DNA of 20,498 nucleotides from Pseudofrankia asymbiotica (GCF_001983105.1 NZ_MOMC01000008.1:59366-79863); one strand, 5' to 3'; counted from the stretch's first letter, positions 7,601 through 15,077 are shown. Numbers and translations are program-made. The notes: a model not told the origin generated them from the sequence alone.

Positions 7601-9280
7601 AGGCTGCCCACCGGCCCGGTGCCCGTGCTGCTGTCCCCCCGGTCGTGGGATCCCGAGCGCGACGACCTGGCGACCTGGCTCGAGTACGAGATCGGCTGTC
7701 GGCACGCCTGGCTCGGCTGGCGCACCGCGGCGGTGAGCCGGGCTGGGGCGCTGCTGGCGCGGCGCAAGGTGCTCCCCCTGCTCGACGGCCTGGAGGAGGT
7801 CCCGGCCGAGCGGCGGGCGCGGGCGCTGGACCGGATCGGCGACTGGCTCGCGGACGGCCTGCCGCTGGTGCTGAGCTGTGCCCCGGACGCCTGGCGGGAT
7901 CTCGTCGAGGCCTCGCCGGCCCCCCGTTCCCCCGCGCGGCCGGCGGGCGCCCGGGCCCGGTGGGGGCTCGCCCGTCGCCGGCTGCCGGCCGACGCGCCCA
8001 CGCCGACCGGCCGGGCGATGGCCGGCGGCCCGCGGCCCGCGGCCGATCCGGTCGGCGCGGGCGCGGGCGCGTCGGAGGGTGGCGAGCCGGCCTGGCCGAG
8101 CCGGCTCACGCGGCTCGCGGCCGCGGTCGTCGAGATCCGCCCCGTAGGCCTGGCGGACGCCGCCGCGTACCTGGCCGCCAGCACGCCGGGGCCCAGTGGC
8201 GTGTCCTGGGACCCGCTGCTGCGCCGGGCGGCCGCGGACCCGGCGGGGCCGGTCGCCGGGGCGCTCACGTCACCGCTCGCGCTGAGCCTGCTGGCCGACG
8301 GCTATGGCGAGCGGCGAGCGGCCGCGGGAACGGCCGGGCGGGCACCCGCCGAGCTGACAGACGTGCGCCGGTTCCCCACGACGGGCTCGATCCAGGAGCA
8401 TCTGGCGGTGCTCCGGCTGCGGCGGGCGCTCTCTCCCGTCGACGCCACCGCGCCGGCGGCTCGCGCCGCCGCGGTCCGTCTCCGGGTGCTGGCGCACCTG
8501 GCCCTGTGCCTCGACCGCCAGCCGCTCGCCGGTGCCCAGCGCTCTACCGGCGGTCGAGACCGCGACCGACCGCAGGTGCTGGCCGAGTTCGGCTGGTGGG
8601 ACACCCAGACCCTGCTCCGGGTCCCCGCCGTCGTGACGGCCCTGGGGGTGCTGAGCGGTGTCCTGACGCTCGGCATCATGATCGAGATGGCGGGGCTCGG
8701 GGTCGGGCTGATGTCCGCCGTCGGGATCGGGCTGCTGGGCGTCGTCGTGACGCGGCTGATGCTGGCGCGGACCGGTATGGGCGCCGGCCCGGTGCCGGCG
8801 ATTCGGGACTACGCGCGGCCCGCGGGGCGAGACCGGATGGTGTCCGGGCCGGCGAGCCGGTGGCGGCCGGCCGGGCCCCGCGCGGTGCTGCGCCGCTGCC
8901 GCTGGACGGCGCCCGCCGCCGTGGTCATCACGGCTGTGAGCTGCGGCGTCTCCCGCCCGGTCTGCCGAGCGGGCGGGATGACGCCGCTGACCTGGCCCTG
9001 GGGGCCCGCCTCGACGCTGGCCACAGCCGCCGCCGTGACCGCGGCGGCGCTGAGCTGCGCTCTCATGATGACCGCGTGGGGGCGGTACCAGCTCTCCCGC
9101 TGGTGGCTGAGCCGTCAGCTGAAGACATCGGCCGACCTGATCGGTGTTCTGGAGGACGCCGCTGAACGCGGTGTCCTGCGGCAGGTGGGTGACCGGTGGG
9201 GGTTCGCGCATCCCTGCATGCGCCGAGCCCTGGCAGCGGCCGCCACCGTCCGGGCCGACGGTCGTGACCCGCCGGCCTAG
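4604..9280 (+). CDS. TIR domain protein with tandem NACHT-membrane modules
   Basis: A 1558-residue protein. Residues about 42-172 form a TIR_2 domain (YWDFFVTYAASD, then WAEWIAWQLEDAGYRVLLEAWD). Module 1 (about 247-890) has NACHT Walker A GSAGSGKST (312-320), Walker B LLLLLDGLDE (394-403), sensor-like TCRTREY (429-435), several hydrophobic segments between 600 and 822, and a closing FLDDARDRRQILRRVGAV-type tail. Module 2 (about 916-1550) repeats this plan in decayed form: GPEGSGRTT (979-987, Lys replaced by Arg), LLDGLEE (1059-1065), sensor Arg lost, membrane segments near 1338-1384 and 1435-1490, then a matching tail. The TIR position normally holding catalytic Glu (SxxYL...EW) reads Ala114-Arg115. 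Such STAND-type proteins are known or predicted immune sensors. GTG 4604 follows GGAGGAGA; however, the first 33 residues are Arg-rich and non-TIR, so GTG 4703 (1525 residues) is an equally serious start. Confidence 0.85.
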   Translation: MGDATSRRGRGGTRCRGVRGRSRSSRRRCDDIGVRPGESPYWDFFVTYAASDVIWAEWIAWQLEDAGYRVLLEAWDGVPGTYQAAVADQGIAYAARVIALVSPAYLRPGPHHQARSAALSRDKNGPGSTLLPVQVEPCDPVGLLREIHPIRLFGYDDATTRARLLGLTAAAVSGRAKPSVAPPLPGAHPPVGHRAAAPPTLPAAGGPEPGLAADRLGSICADLAVDLRRQAREEGRRRGDNALRSAPVRWRPADEAIFEDWPLLVRRALDRVSGVRAPTPDTWAAGPGQLARGPDLRAALRQVPTRRLVVLGSAGSGKSTLLYQLRADLLDALDPGRGDAVPVLIHISSWTPRPGEPTFRSWLVEMIGGLPALRRLGRAAAREAAGDLLDEHRLLLLLDGLDEISPRYRGPAIDEISRQLDRGQEFVLTCRTREYRDAVSPREGAETNLAGSAGIELCPLDSGVVENYLRDVRPGQRTLDSWEPVLRTLAGAPSHPVALALTNPLALALAIQVYMRPAGAGRRGDPAELLTRGFADPDSVRRHLLGALIAAEYPPGRRGWTQERAQRWFSFLAHHLEGEGGGPDLAWWRLAAHVPGPMRHRLLLVAGTAVWVPLAAAALATGAAGSAARRLFDMSPWQGVGLALAVSLCWCVGTCWLVFCAPPHGGGLRYWGRRAPASRVRWSRVPRAPDGTRRRTRALPVGLVTFAVTTSALSAVVDAGPARLSTPLILAFWFATGPAAALAVALLSRFTTDRMAAGAPAGPAQTRSGDRRRFVLLAVLLGGAAGLCLFAAVGLLFALPARVAPRLAVGAGLVVGLGYGVPYGLARAATLTAWPAYTVTRVWLAWRGDLPWRLGAFLDDARDRRQILRRVGAVHQFRHIELQRHLGGDAPDPLADRLAEQSAVHVGALAVAGPVIPLRWRAAAPELAPPWPLLRDVAGGWPGGSPAAWAAGPDGLAGTGTRLAPSFARVPTRRLVVLGPEGSGRTTLLATLARDLLAVRLPTGPVPVLLSPRSWDPERDDLATWLEYEIGCRHAWLGWRTAAVSRAGALLARRKVLPLLDGLEEVPAERRARALDRIGDWLADGLPLVLSCAPDAWRDLVEASPAPRSPARPAGARARWGLARRRLPADAPTPTGRAMAGGPRPAADPVGAGAGASEGGEPAWPSRLTRLAAAVVEIRPVGLADAAAYLAASTPGPSGVSWDPLLRRAAADPAGPVAGALTSPLALSLLADGYGERRAAAGTAGRAPAELTDVRRFPTTGSIQEHLAVLRLRRALSPVDATAPAARAAAVRLRVLAHLALCLDRQPLAGAQRSTGGRDRDRPQVLAEFGWWDTQTLLRVPAVVTALGVLSGVLTLGIMIEMAGLGVGLMSAVGIGLLGVVVTRLMLARTGMGAGPVPAIRDYARPAGRDRMVSGPASRWRPAGPRAVLRRCRWTAPAAVVITAVSCGVSRPVCRAGGMTPLTWPWGPASTLATAAAVTAAALSCALMMTAWGRYQLSRWWLSRQLKTSADLIGVLEDAAERGVLRQVGDRWGFAHPCMRRALAAAATVRADGRDPPA
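4666..4696 (+). promoter_or_regulatory. Possible promoter giving a leaderless start at 4703
   Basis: TTCACG (4666-4671) and GATGAT (4691-4696) each match four of six consensus bases, 19 bp apart. They lie in an unusually AT-rich patch, and six bases separate the -10 from GTG 4703. If real, the TIR-NACHT gene has its own promoter and starts at 4703 rather than 4604. A 12-bp palindrome, CGCGACGTCGCG, lies upstream at 4612-4623. Confidence 0.25.
5342..9253 (+). repeat. Internal duplication of the NACHT-membrane module
   Basis: The stretches 5342-7273 and 7349-9253 encode two copies of the same domain plan, recognisable in protein but diverged in DNA. Matching anchors are RRLVVLG before both Walker A loops (307-312 and 974-979), the Walker B lines, GIELCPL against VVEIRPV, WEPVLRTLAG against WDPLLRRAAA, TNPLALALA against TSPLALSLL, SVRRHLLGAL against SIQEHLAVLR, and the closing AARD-type tails. 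The ten residues VPTRRLVVLG are identical in both copies. Copy 2 carries a Pro/Ala/Arg-rich insert near 1103-1165. Confidence 0.8.
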
Positions 9281-11823
9281 GCGGTCGAGATGGCCTTCAG
9301 GACGTTCATGCGGGCCGCGCGCAGCGCGGGGAAGACGGCGGCGGCGACGCCGAGGACGCCGCCGAGGATGAGCACGACGACGATCGTGCCGGTCGGGTAG
9401 GCGAAGCTCGTGATGCCCTGGCTCTTCAGCGCCGTCACCAGCGCCCAGCCGAGGAAGCTGCCGACCCCGACCCCGAGCGCCGCGCCGAACAGCGCGATCA
9501 CCACCGACTCCAGGACGATCACAACCCACATCTGCCCGCGGCGCAGGCCGACCGCGCGCAGCAGGCCGATCTCCCTCGTCCGCTCGATGACGGACAGCGC
9601 CAGCGTGTTCACGATCCCGAACAGCGCGATGATGACGGCGAGCGCGAGCAGCACGTAGACCAGCCCGAGGATCTGGTCGACCTGCTTGGACTGCTCGGCG
9701 ACGAACTCGGCCTGGTCGTTCACGGTCACGCCCGGAATCGCCTTCGCGGCCGCGTCGATCGTGGACCGGACCGTGGCGGGATCCGCGTCCGGCCCCCGTT
9801 TGACCAGGACGAGGAAGTCGTCGTCGGTCGCCGCGTGCCTGGCCCATTCGGACTGGGTCATCAACACGGAGGGGGCGATCTGGCCGGCGGTGAACGTGGC
9901 GGCAAGCGTCAAGGTCACGTCTCCGCTTGTGAAGGTGAGCTTCACCGGTGACCCGACCCGCCCGCCGACCTTGGCCGCCGTGGCCGCCTCCATCGCCACC
10001 TGGCCCTCGCGCAGGTGGATGTCCCCGGAGGTCACCTTCAGCTTCATCAGGTCGCTGATCGTCGCCGGGTCGCCCGCCCAGACGTCGTCCGGGCTGCTCT
10101 GGTCGGCGAGGAGTGCCGCGCCGCCGCTGATCGCGGCGACCGTGACCCCCGGTTGTTTCGCGACGGTCTGGCCGAGCTGCGCGCTGAACTGCTCGAAGTT
10201 GGGCTTGAACACGAGGTAGTCGGCCCCGACGCTGCTCGCGACCGTGTCCCGCACCGACACCTTGATCGACTGGCCGAAGATGGCAAACGCGCTGACCAGC
10301 GCGAGGCCGATCATCAGCGCGGACGCGGTCGCGGCCGTCCGCCGCGGGTTGCGCATCGCGTTCTGCAGCCCGATCCGCCCGACCACGCCGAACAGTGCCG
10401 GCAGCGCGGCCCCGATGACGCGGGTGACCGGGCGGGCCAGCACCGGCGACAGCGCCGCGACCCCGAGGAAGATCGCCCCCGCGCCGACGCCGACAAGCGG
10501 GGTTCCCGACGAGCCGGGCCGCGACAGTCCGACGACGACGGCCCCGGCGCCCAGCAGCGCGCCGCTGACCCCGAGCAGCGCCCGCGCCCGCAGCGACCGG
10601 GTGGCGATCGTGTACGAGTCGCGCAGCGCGGCGATCGGCGGGACGGTCGCGGCCTTGTGGGCGGGCACGACCGCCGCGGCCGACGTGACCAGCACACCCA
10701 CCAGGTACGACACGACGGCGGTGCGTGGCAGCAGGACCGTGCCGCCAGCCGGCAGCTCGACGCCGAAGGCGCCCAGGGCGGACTGGAGCAGCGCCGCGAG
10801 CGCGACCCCGCACACCAGGCCGACCGTGGCCCCGAGGAACCCGATCAGCGCGGCCTCCACCTGCACCGAGACCTGCACCTGGCGGCGGCTCGCCCCGATC
10901 GCCCGCATCAGTGCCAGCTCCCGCACCCGTTGGGCGACCAGCATCGTGAACGTGTTGAAGATGATGAACGCGCCGACGAACACCGAGATCCCGGCGAAGA
11001 TCAGCAGGGCGGTCGACAGGAACGCCAGCCCCTCGCGCACGGTACTGGCGTTCTCATCGGCGAGCTGTTGACCGGTGATCGCCTCGGCGCCGGCCGACGG
11101 CGGCAGCGCCGCGGCGACCTGTCTCGCGAGCTCGTCCTGGGAGACGTCGTCCGACGCCAGGTAGATAGCGCTGAGGAAGTCGGGCCGCCGCAGCATCGTG
11201 CGCTGGGCGTCCGCCAGGGTGAAGGCGGTGACGGGTGAGCCGGCGAGGCTGTCCTGTCCGTTCATTCGGAACGTACCGACGAGGGTGAACACCTCGCCCT
11301 TGCCCACGTCGATCGTGATCTTCTGATTGAGCTGGAACCGGTAGCGGTCGGCGGTGGCCTTGTCGAGCGCGATCTCGCCGCCTGCCTGGGGGGCCCGGCC
11401 AGTGGCGATCTCCTGCACCGAGGTCGGCTGGCCGCCGGTCCAGTTGATCCCGATCCCCGGGGTGGTCGGCGTGGAGATCGTGTCGCCGGTCGCCGGATCG
11501 ACAGGCGACGCGGTCCCCTTTATCTGGCCGACCACCGCCACGTTCGGGAATTTCGCCCGCAGCTGGTCGACGAGCGACGCCGGCAGCGGAGGCCGGCCCA
11601 CGTCGTTCGGCGGGTCGATCTTGTTCACCGCGCGGACGTCGACGCTGACGTTCTTGGTGATCCCGGCGAACAGGGATGTGAACGTCGCGTTCAGCGTGTC
11701 GGTGAGTACCAGCGTGCCGGAGACGAAGCTGACGCCGGCGACGACGGCGAGTGCCGAGAGGAGCAGGCGCAGCTTGCGGGCGAGCAGGCTGCGCAGGGTG
11801 GCGCGCAGCATGCTCAGGTCCAC
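9277..11823 (-). CDS. ABC transporter permease (MacB/FtsX type)
   Basis: An 848-residue membrane protein of the FtsX/MacB exporter family. An N-terminal membrane segment (about 18-41) is followed by a MacB-like extracytoplasmic domain (about 42-262). Then comes a first FtsX unit (about 264-400, with VRELALMRAIGASRRQV), a central membrane part (about 415-515) and a second extracytoplasmic domain (about 520-712). A second FtsX unit (about 714-848, with RTREIGLLRAVGLRRGQM) closes it. Such mechanotransmission transporters move lipids, lipoproteins or peptides out of the membrane; the substrate here is unknown. GTG at 11823 overlaps the ATPase stop (11814-11816). The in-frame ATG at 11811, just after that stop, is an alternative. 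Both imply translational coupling. The last codon overlaps the TIR-NACHT stop from the other strand. Confidence 0.9.
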   Translation of the reverse strand: MDLSMLRATLRSLLARKLRLLLSALAVVAGVSFVSGTLVLTDTLNATFTSLFAGITKNVSVDVRAVNKIDPPNDVGRPPLPASLVDQLRAKFPNVAVVGQIKGTASPVDPATGDTISTPTTPGIGINWTGGQPTSVQEIATGRAPQAGGEIALDKATADRYRFQLNQKITIDVGKGEVFTLVGTFRMNGQDSLAGSPVTAFTLADAQRTMLRRPDFLSAIYLASDDVSQDELARQVAAALPPSAGAEAITGQQLADENASTVREGLAFLSTALLIFAGISVFVGAFIIFNTFTMLVAQRVRELALMRAIGASRRQVQVSVQVEAALIGFLGATVGLVCGVALAALLQSALGAFGVELPAGGTVLLPRTAVVSYLVGVLVTSAAAVVPAHKAATVPPIAALRDSYTIATRSLRARALLGVSGALLGAGAVVVGLSRPGSSGTPLVGVGAGAIFLGVAALSPVLARPVTRVIGAALPALFGVVGRIGLQNAMRNPRRTAATASALMIGLALVSAFAIFGQSIKVSVRDTVASSVGADYLVFKPNFEQFSAQLGQTVAKQPGVTVAAISGGAALLADQSSPDDVWAGDPATISDLMKLKVTSGDIHLREGQVAMEAATAAKVGGRVGSPVKLTFTSGDVTLTLAATFTAGQIAPSVLMTQSEWARHAATDDDFLVLVKRGPDADPATVRSTIDAAAKAIPGVTVNDQAEFVAEQSKQVDQILGLVYVLLALAVIIALFGIVNTLALSVIERTREIGLLRAVGLRRGQMWVVIVLESVVIALFGAALGVGVGSFLGWALVTALKSQGITSFAYPTGTIVVVLILGGVLGVAAAVFPALRAARMNVLKAISTA

Positions 11824-13652
11824 CGGCCCGTCTCGTAGCCGCCTGTCTCGTAGCGGCCGTCGTAACGGTCCACCCCGTAGCTCTCGCGGCCGTCCTGGTC
11901 GTCCTGGACGTCATCCGGGCGGGGCGCGGGGCGCGGCTGGTAGCCGTCCTCGGGGGCGCCGTAGCCGCCCGGCGCGCCGTACGACCCGGTGTCGTCGGGT
12001 GGATAGCCGCCCTGCGGATAGGGACCGTTCGGCTCCTCGCCAAAGCCGGCCTGGCCATACCCGCCGGCCGGCGGGTAGCCCCCGGCCGGAGGGCCGTAGC
12101 CGTTGGGATAGGGGCCGGGGTCCCCGTAGGGGTCGACCGGGCGGGGGTCGCCGTCCTCGCCGTAGCGGCGGCGCGGGTCCGGCGGGCCCGGTTCGCGGGG
12201 GGCGCCGGTGTCGCGGCGGTACGGGGCGCGCCAGGGCGGCTGCTCGCCCGTGGGCGGTCCGGGCATCGGGTAGCCGGCGGTGTCCTCGCCGACCGGGTAG
12301 CCGCCGACCGGGGGCGCCGGCGGATAGCCTCCGCTCGGCTCGCCGGCCGGGTAGGCGCCGTTCGGGTCCGCGGGCGGGTAGCCGCCCGGGGCCCGCCGCG
12401 ACGGCGGGTAGCCCTCGGTGCCGTGCCTGGCCAGCGGGAGCTCGTCGGTCTCCTCGACCACCGGGTACCCGTCGGCGCCGCGACCCGGCGGCGGCCCGCC
12501 GCGCCCGGCGTCGGCGTCGGCGTCGGGCCGGACCGGGCCGGGGCCGGGCCGCGCGGGCCCGGTGCCGCGCCGGTAGCCCGGGTCCGGGTACCCCCCGGTC
12601 CCGGCACCCGCTCCGGTCCCTGTTCCGCGCCGCCCCGAGGCGGGGCCGGGGCCGGTGGGCACGCGGGCGGCGTTCGCGCCCGTCGCAGCCCGCCGCCCCT
12701 CGCTCGGGGGCGGAACCGTGGGCCGGCGGCGCGCCGACGGACGCTCGCCGTCGGCCCAGCCCGCGCGGGCGCCGCCGTCACGCCCGCCACCGGTGTCGCG
12801 GCGGGCCGGAGCACCGTCGCGGCCGGCGGCGCGCGGCGCTCCGGTGTTCCGGCGGGACGGGCGGCCGCGGCCCGGCTGGTCCAGGTTCTTCATCCGGTCG
12901 AGCACCGCGTCCGCGGTCGGCTCGAGCATCGTGTCCACGATCCGGCCGTCCGCGAGGAAGATCACCTCGTCGGCGTAGGAGGCGGCCTTCGGGTCGTGGG
13001 TGACCATCACCACGGTCTGCCCGAGCTCGCGCACCGAGTCCCGCAGGAACGACAGGACCTCGGCGCCCGACGCGCTGTCCAGGTTGCCGGTCGGCTCGTC
13101 GCCGAAGATGATGTCCGGCCGGGTGATCAGCGCCCGGGCGCAGGCGACCCGCTGCTGCTGGCCGCCGGACAGCTCGGTCGGCTTGTGGTTCAGCCGCGGG
13201 GCCAGGCCCACCGCGTCGACGACCAGCTGCATCCACTTCTTGTCCGCCCGGCGCCCGGCGATGTCGAGGGGCAGGGTGATGTTCTCCGCCGCGGTCAGCG
13301 TCGGCAGCAGGTTGAACTGCTGGAAGATGAAGCCGATCCGGTCGCGGCGCAGCTGGGTGAGCTGCCGGTCCGACAGGCGCGAGAGCTCGACGTCGCCGAT
13401 GAACACCTGGCCGCCGCTGACGGTGTCGAGGCCGGCCAGGCAGTGCATCAGCGTCGACTTGCCCGATCCGGACGGCCCCATGATCGCCGTGAACCGGCCG
13501 CGGGGGAAGTCGAGGTCGATGCCGCGCAGCGCGGACACCTCGGTGTCGCCCGCGCCGTAGACCTTCGTCACCCGCTCCGCCCGGGCGGCCATGCGCGGCC
13601 CACCCGAACGGCCCGTCGCGGTGTCGGCGGCCCGTCCGCGCACTGGGCTCAT
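11814..13652 (-). CDS. ABC transporter ATPase with long Pro/Gly/Tyr-rich tail
   Basis: Residues about 21-257 are a standard MacB/LolD-type ATPase. Walker A is GPSGSGKST (59-67), the Q-loop is FQQFN (110-114), the signature is LSGGQQQR (161-168), Walker B is IIFGDEPTGNLD (181-192), and the switch His is His219. Family members usually end near 230-260 residues. This one continues unbroken for about 355 more, rich in Gly, Pro, Tyr, Arg and Asp, with ten or more [G/A/P]YP repeats (GGYPPADP, GAYPAGEP, GGYPPAPP) and the ending YETGGYETGRWT. The tail should be disordered and cytoplasmic, because the ATPase is. The start ATG 13652 has GAAAGGA eight bases upstream. The permease gene follows with overlap, forming a two-gene operon. 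Tail function is unknown: binding scaffold, condensate-forming segment or neutral expansion. Confidence 0.9.
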   Translation of the reverse strand: MSPVRGRAADTATGRSGGPRMAARAERVTKVYGAGDTEVSALRGIDLDFPRGRFTAIMGPSGSGKSTLMHCLAGLDTVSGGQVFIGDVELSRLSDRQLTQLRRDRIGFIFQQFNLLPTLTAAENITLPLDIAGRRADKKWMQLVVDAVGLAPRLNHKPTELSGGQQQRVACARALITRPDIIFGDEPTGNLDSASGAEVLSFLRDSVRELGQTVVMVTHDPKAASYADEVIFLADGRIVDTMLEPTADAVLDRMKNLDQPGRGRPSRRNTGAPRAAGRDGAPARRDTGGGRDGGARAGWADGERPSARRRPTVPPPSEGRRAATGANAARVPTGPGPASGRRGTGTGAGAGTGGYPDPGYRRGTGPARPGPGPVRPDADADAGRGGPPPGRGADGYPVVEETDELPLARHGTEGYPPSRRAPGGYPPADPNGAYPAGEPSGGYPPAPPVGGYPVGEDTAGYPMPGPPTGEQPPWRAPYRRDTGAPREPGPPDPRRRYGEDGDPRPVDPYGDPGPYPNGYGPPAGGYPPAGGYGQAGFGEEPNGPYPQGGYPPDDTGSYGAPGGYGAPEDGYQPRPAPRPDDVQDDQDGRESYGVDRYDGRYETGGYETGRWT

Positions 13653-13706
13653 CGCTCATCCTTTCGCGCGCCCTGGAGTTCGGTGGCCGGCGTCGCCCGC
13701 GCCGGC

Positions 13707-13727
13707 CGGCCTCGCCCGGCGAGGCCG
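13707..13727. promoter_or_regulatory. 21-bp palindrome upstream of the ABC operon
   Basis: CGGCCTCGCC (13707-13716) and GGCGAGGCCG (13718-13727) are perfect reverse complements around one central base, about 55-75 bp before the ATPase start. It may be an operator or a transcript hairpin. It lies in the 458-bp gene-free region 13653-14110, where I find no convincing gene. Confidence 0.35.
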
Positions 13728-13779
13728 CCGACCGGGCCGTCATGCCCCTCGGCGAACCGGCCAGGCCCTCGGCCGGCCA

Positions 13780-13800
13780 CCCGCCCGGCAGCCGGGCGGG
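13780..13800. promoter_or_regulatory. Second 21-bp palindrome upstream of the ABC operon
   Basis: CCCGCCCGGC (13780-13789) and GCCGGGCGGG (13791-13800) pair perfectly around one central base. The geometry (10+1+10) is the same as in the palindrome at 13707-13727, and the centres are 73 bp apart, close to seven helical turns. The sequences differ, so binding of one protein to both is uncertain. Confidence 0.3.
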
Positions 13801-14081
13801 AAGCGCCGCCGCGCCGCCAGGGTGTCGGACGCCTGGCTCGCCCGTTTGGTTGACCGGTCGTCGTCGGGCCGGTGGCCGGGCGGCTGGCCAGCGCACCGGC
13901 CGCACGCGGTTCGCCCACCCCCTGCCGGGGGCCCGCCACCGTCATCGGCCCAGCGCCCGCCGGGCCGGCCACGGCGAGGCCGGCTCGGCGGCCCGAGACG
14001 ATTGATCGCAGACGCGCCACACCTACGCATCGTGCCTGAATTCCCTCGGATCCGCGCCGCCCGCCCGGTCCGGCCCAGGAC

Positions 14082-14100
14082 GCGCGGGGCCGTCCCGCGC
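14082..14100. terminator. Hairpin after the RecB-family gene
   Basis: GCGCGGG (14082-14088) pairs with CCCGCGC (14094-14100) around five bases, ten bases downstream of the nuclease stop on the minus strand. It is an all-GC stem without a T-run; likely, though not certain, a terminator. Confidence 0.4.
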
Positions 14101-14110
14101 CCGCCGGCCG

Positions 14111-15064
14111 CTACCCCTGCGCCTCGCAGACGGCGGGGGCGGTGTCGTCGGCCAGCTGCGCCTCGGGCAGCGGCGGAGGCGTGCCGCCGAACGCGGGGCA
14201 GCGGGACTGGTGGTCGCACCAGCCGCACAGCTTGCTTGGCGTCGCCCGCCAGTCGCCGGTACGGTGCGCCCGCGCGATCGCCGCCCACAGCGCCTGCACC
14301 CGCCGCTCGGTCGCCAGCAGGTCGTCGGCGTCCGGGACGACCCGCAGCCACGTCCGGTCTCCCAGGTAGTACAGCCGCAGCTCCCTCGGCACCACCCCGC
14401 GGGTCCGCCACAGCAGCAGCGCGTAGAAGCGCATCTGGAACAGCGCCGTGTTCTCGAACGCGGGGCCGGGGGACCGACCCGTCTTGTAGTCGACGACCCG
14501 CAGCGCGAGGCCGTCCGCCGTCCGCGCCTCGTCGAGCCGGTCGACGTAGCCGCGCAGCCGCAGCCCCGAGTCCAGCACGTGCTCCACGTACAGCTCCCGG
14601 GCGGCCGGCGCGAGCCGGCGCGGGTCCTCCAGCGCGAAGTAGCCGGCGAGCAGCTCGCGCGCGGACGCCAGCCACCCGGCGAGCTCGTCCTCGTCCGCGA
14701 ACATCGCCGCGAGCTCCGGCTCGCGCGCCCTCAGGTCCGCCCATGCCCCCGGGAGCAGCTCCTCGGCGGCCGCCGGGGTGCGCCCGGCCGGCGGCAGGTC
14801 GAACAGCCGCTCCAGGACCGTGTGGACCATCGTCCCGCGCGTCGCCGCCTGGCTCGGCGGCTCGGGCAGCCGGTCGACGACCCGGAAGCGGTACTTCAGC
14901 GGGCAGCTGACGAAGTCCGCCGCCCGCGACGGCGACAGCGACCCGATGATCTGGGGCCGCTGCCCCGGCACGGCCGCGGCGGGAGCCGCCGCGGCCGTCG
15001 CCGGGCCGGCGGTCCTCGGATCGCCCGGCGCGGGATCGGCCGTCGGGTCAGCGGCGGTGCTCAT
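14111..15064 (-). CDS. RecB-family (PD-(D/E)XK) exonuclease, Fe-S type
   Basis: This 317-residue protein has the RecB/AddB nuclease signature of the PDDEXK_1 family. SPSRAADFVSCPLKYRF is at 44-60, RGTMVHTVLERLF is near 76-88 (His81), GYVDRLDEA has Asp175, VVDYKTG has Asp192 and Lys194, and Q-x3-Y (Gln210, Tyr214) follows. Four cysteines, Cys54 and the trio in CGWCDHQSRC (Cys280, 283, 289), are placed as in AddB- and Cas4-like enzymes that hold a 4Fe-4S cluster. It is a stand-alone nuclease, like M. tuberculosis Rv2119, with no helicase attached and no CRISPR genes nearby. The frame is open further upstream, but ATG 15064 is preferred: it precedes the first plausible residues, with AGGGTGG just upstream. 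It is divergent from the site-2 protease gene. Confidence 0.9.
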   Translation of the reverse strand: MSTAADPTADPAPGDPRTAGPATAAAAPAAAVPGQRPQIIGSLSPSRAADFVSCPLKYRFRVVDRLPEPPSQAATRGTMVHTVLERLFDLPPAGRTPAAAEELLPGAWADLRAREPELAAMFADEDELAGWLASARELLAGYFALEDPRRLAPAARELYVEHVLDSGLRLRGYVDRLDEARTADGLALRVVDYKTGRSPGPAFENTALFQMRFYALLLWRTRGVVPRELRLYYLGDRTWLRVVPDADDLLATERRVQALWAAIARAHRTGDWRATPSKLCGWCDHQSRCPAFGGTPPPLPEAQLADDTAPAVCEAQG

Positions 15065-15071
15065 GGTCGCC

Positions 15072-15077
15072 ACCCTA
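15072..15077 (-). promoter_or_regulatory. -10 box, probably giving a leaderless nuclease mRNA
   Basis: On the minus strand, TAGGGT is followed by seven bases and then the ATG at 15064, the geometry of leaderless actinobacterial transcripts. The same bases partly resemble a Shine-Dalgarno (AGGGTGG), so the two readings compete. Confidence 0.4.

Noticed and set aside
4604..13652. TIR-NACHT gene and ABC exporter as one operon or system
   Set aside because: They are convergent, on opposite strands, and ABC exporters of this kind are common. Only adjacency links them.
13653..14110. Small open frames in the gap between the ABC ATPase and the nuclease
   Set aside because: Low-complexity Arg/Gly/Pro products in several frames at once, without ribosome sites or motifs.
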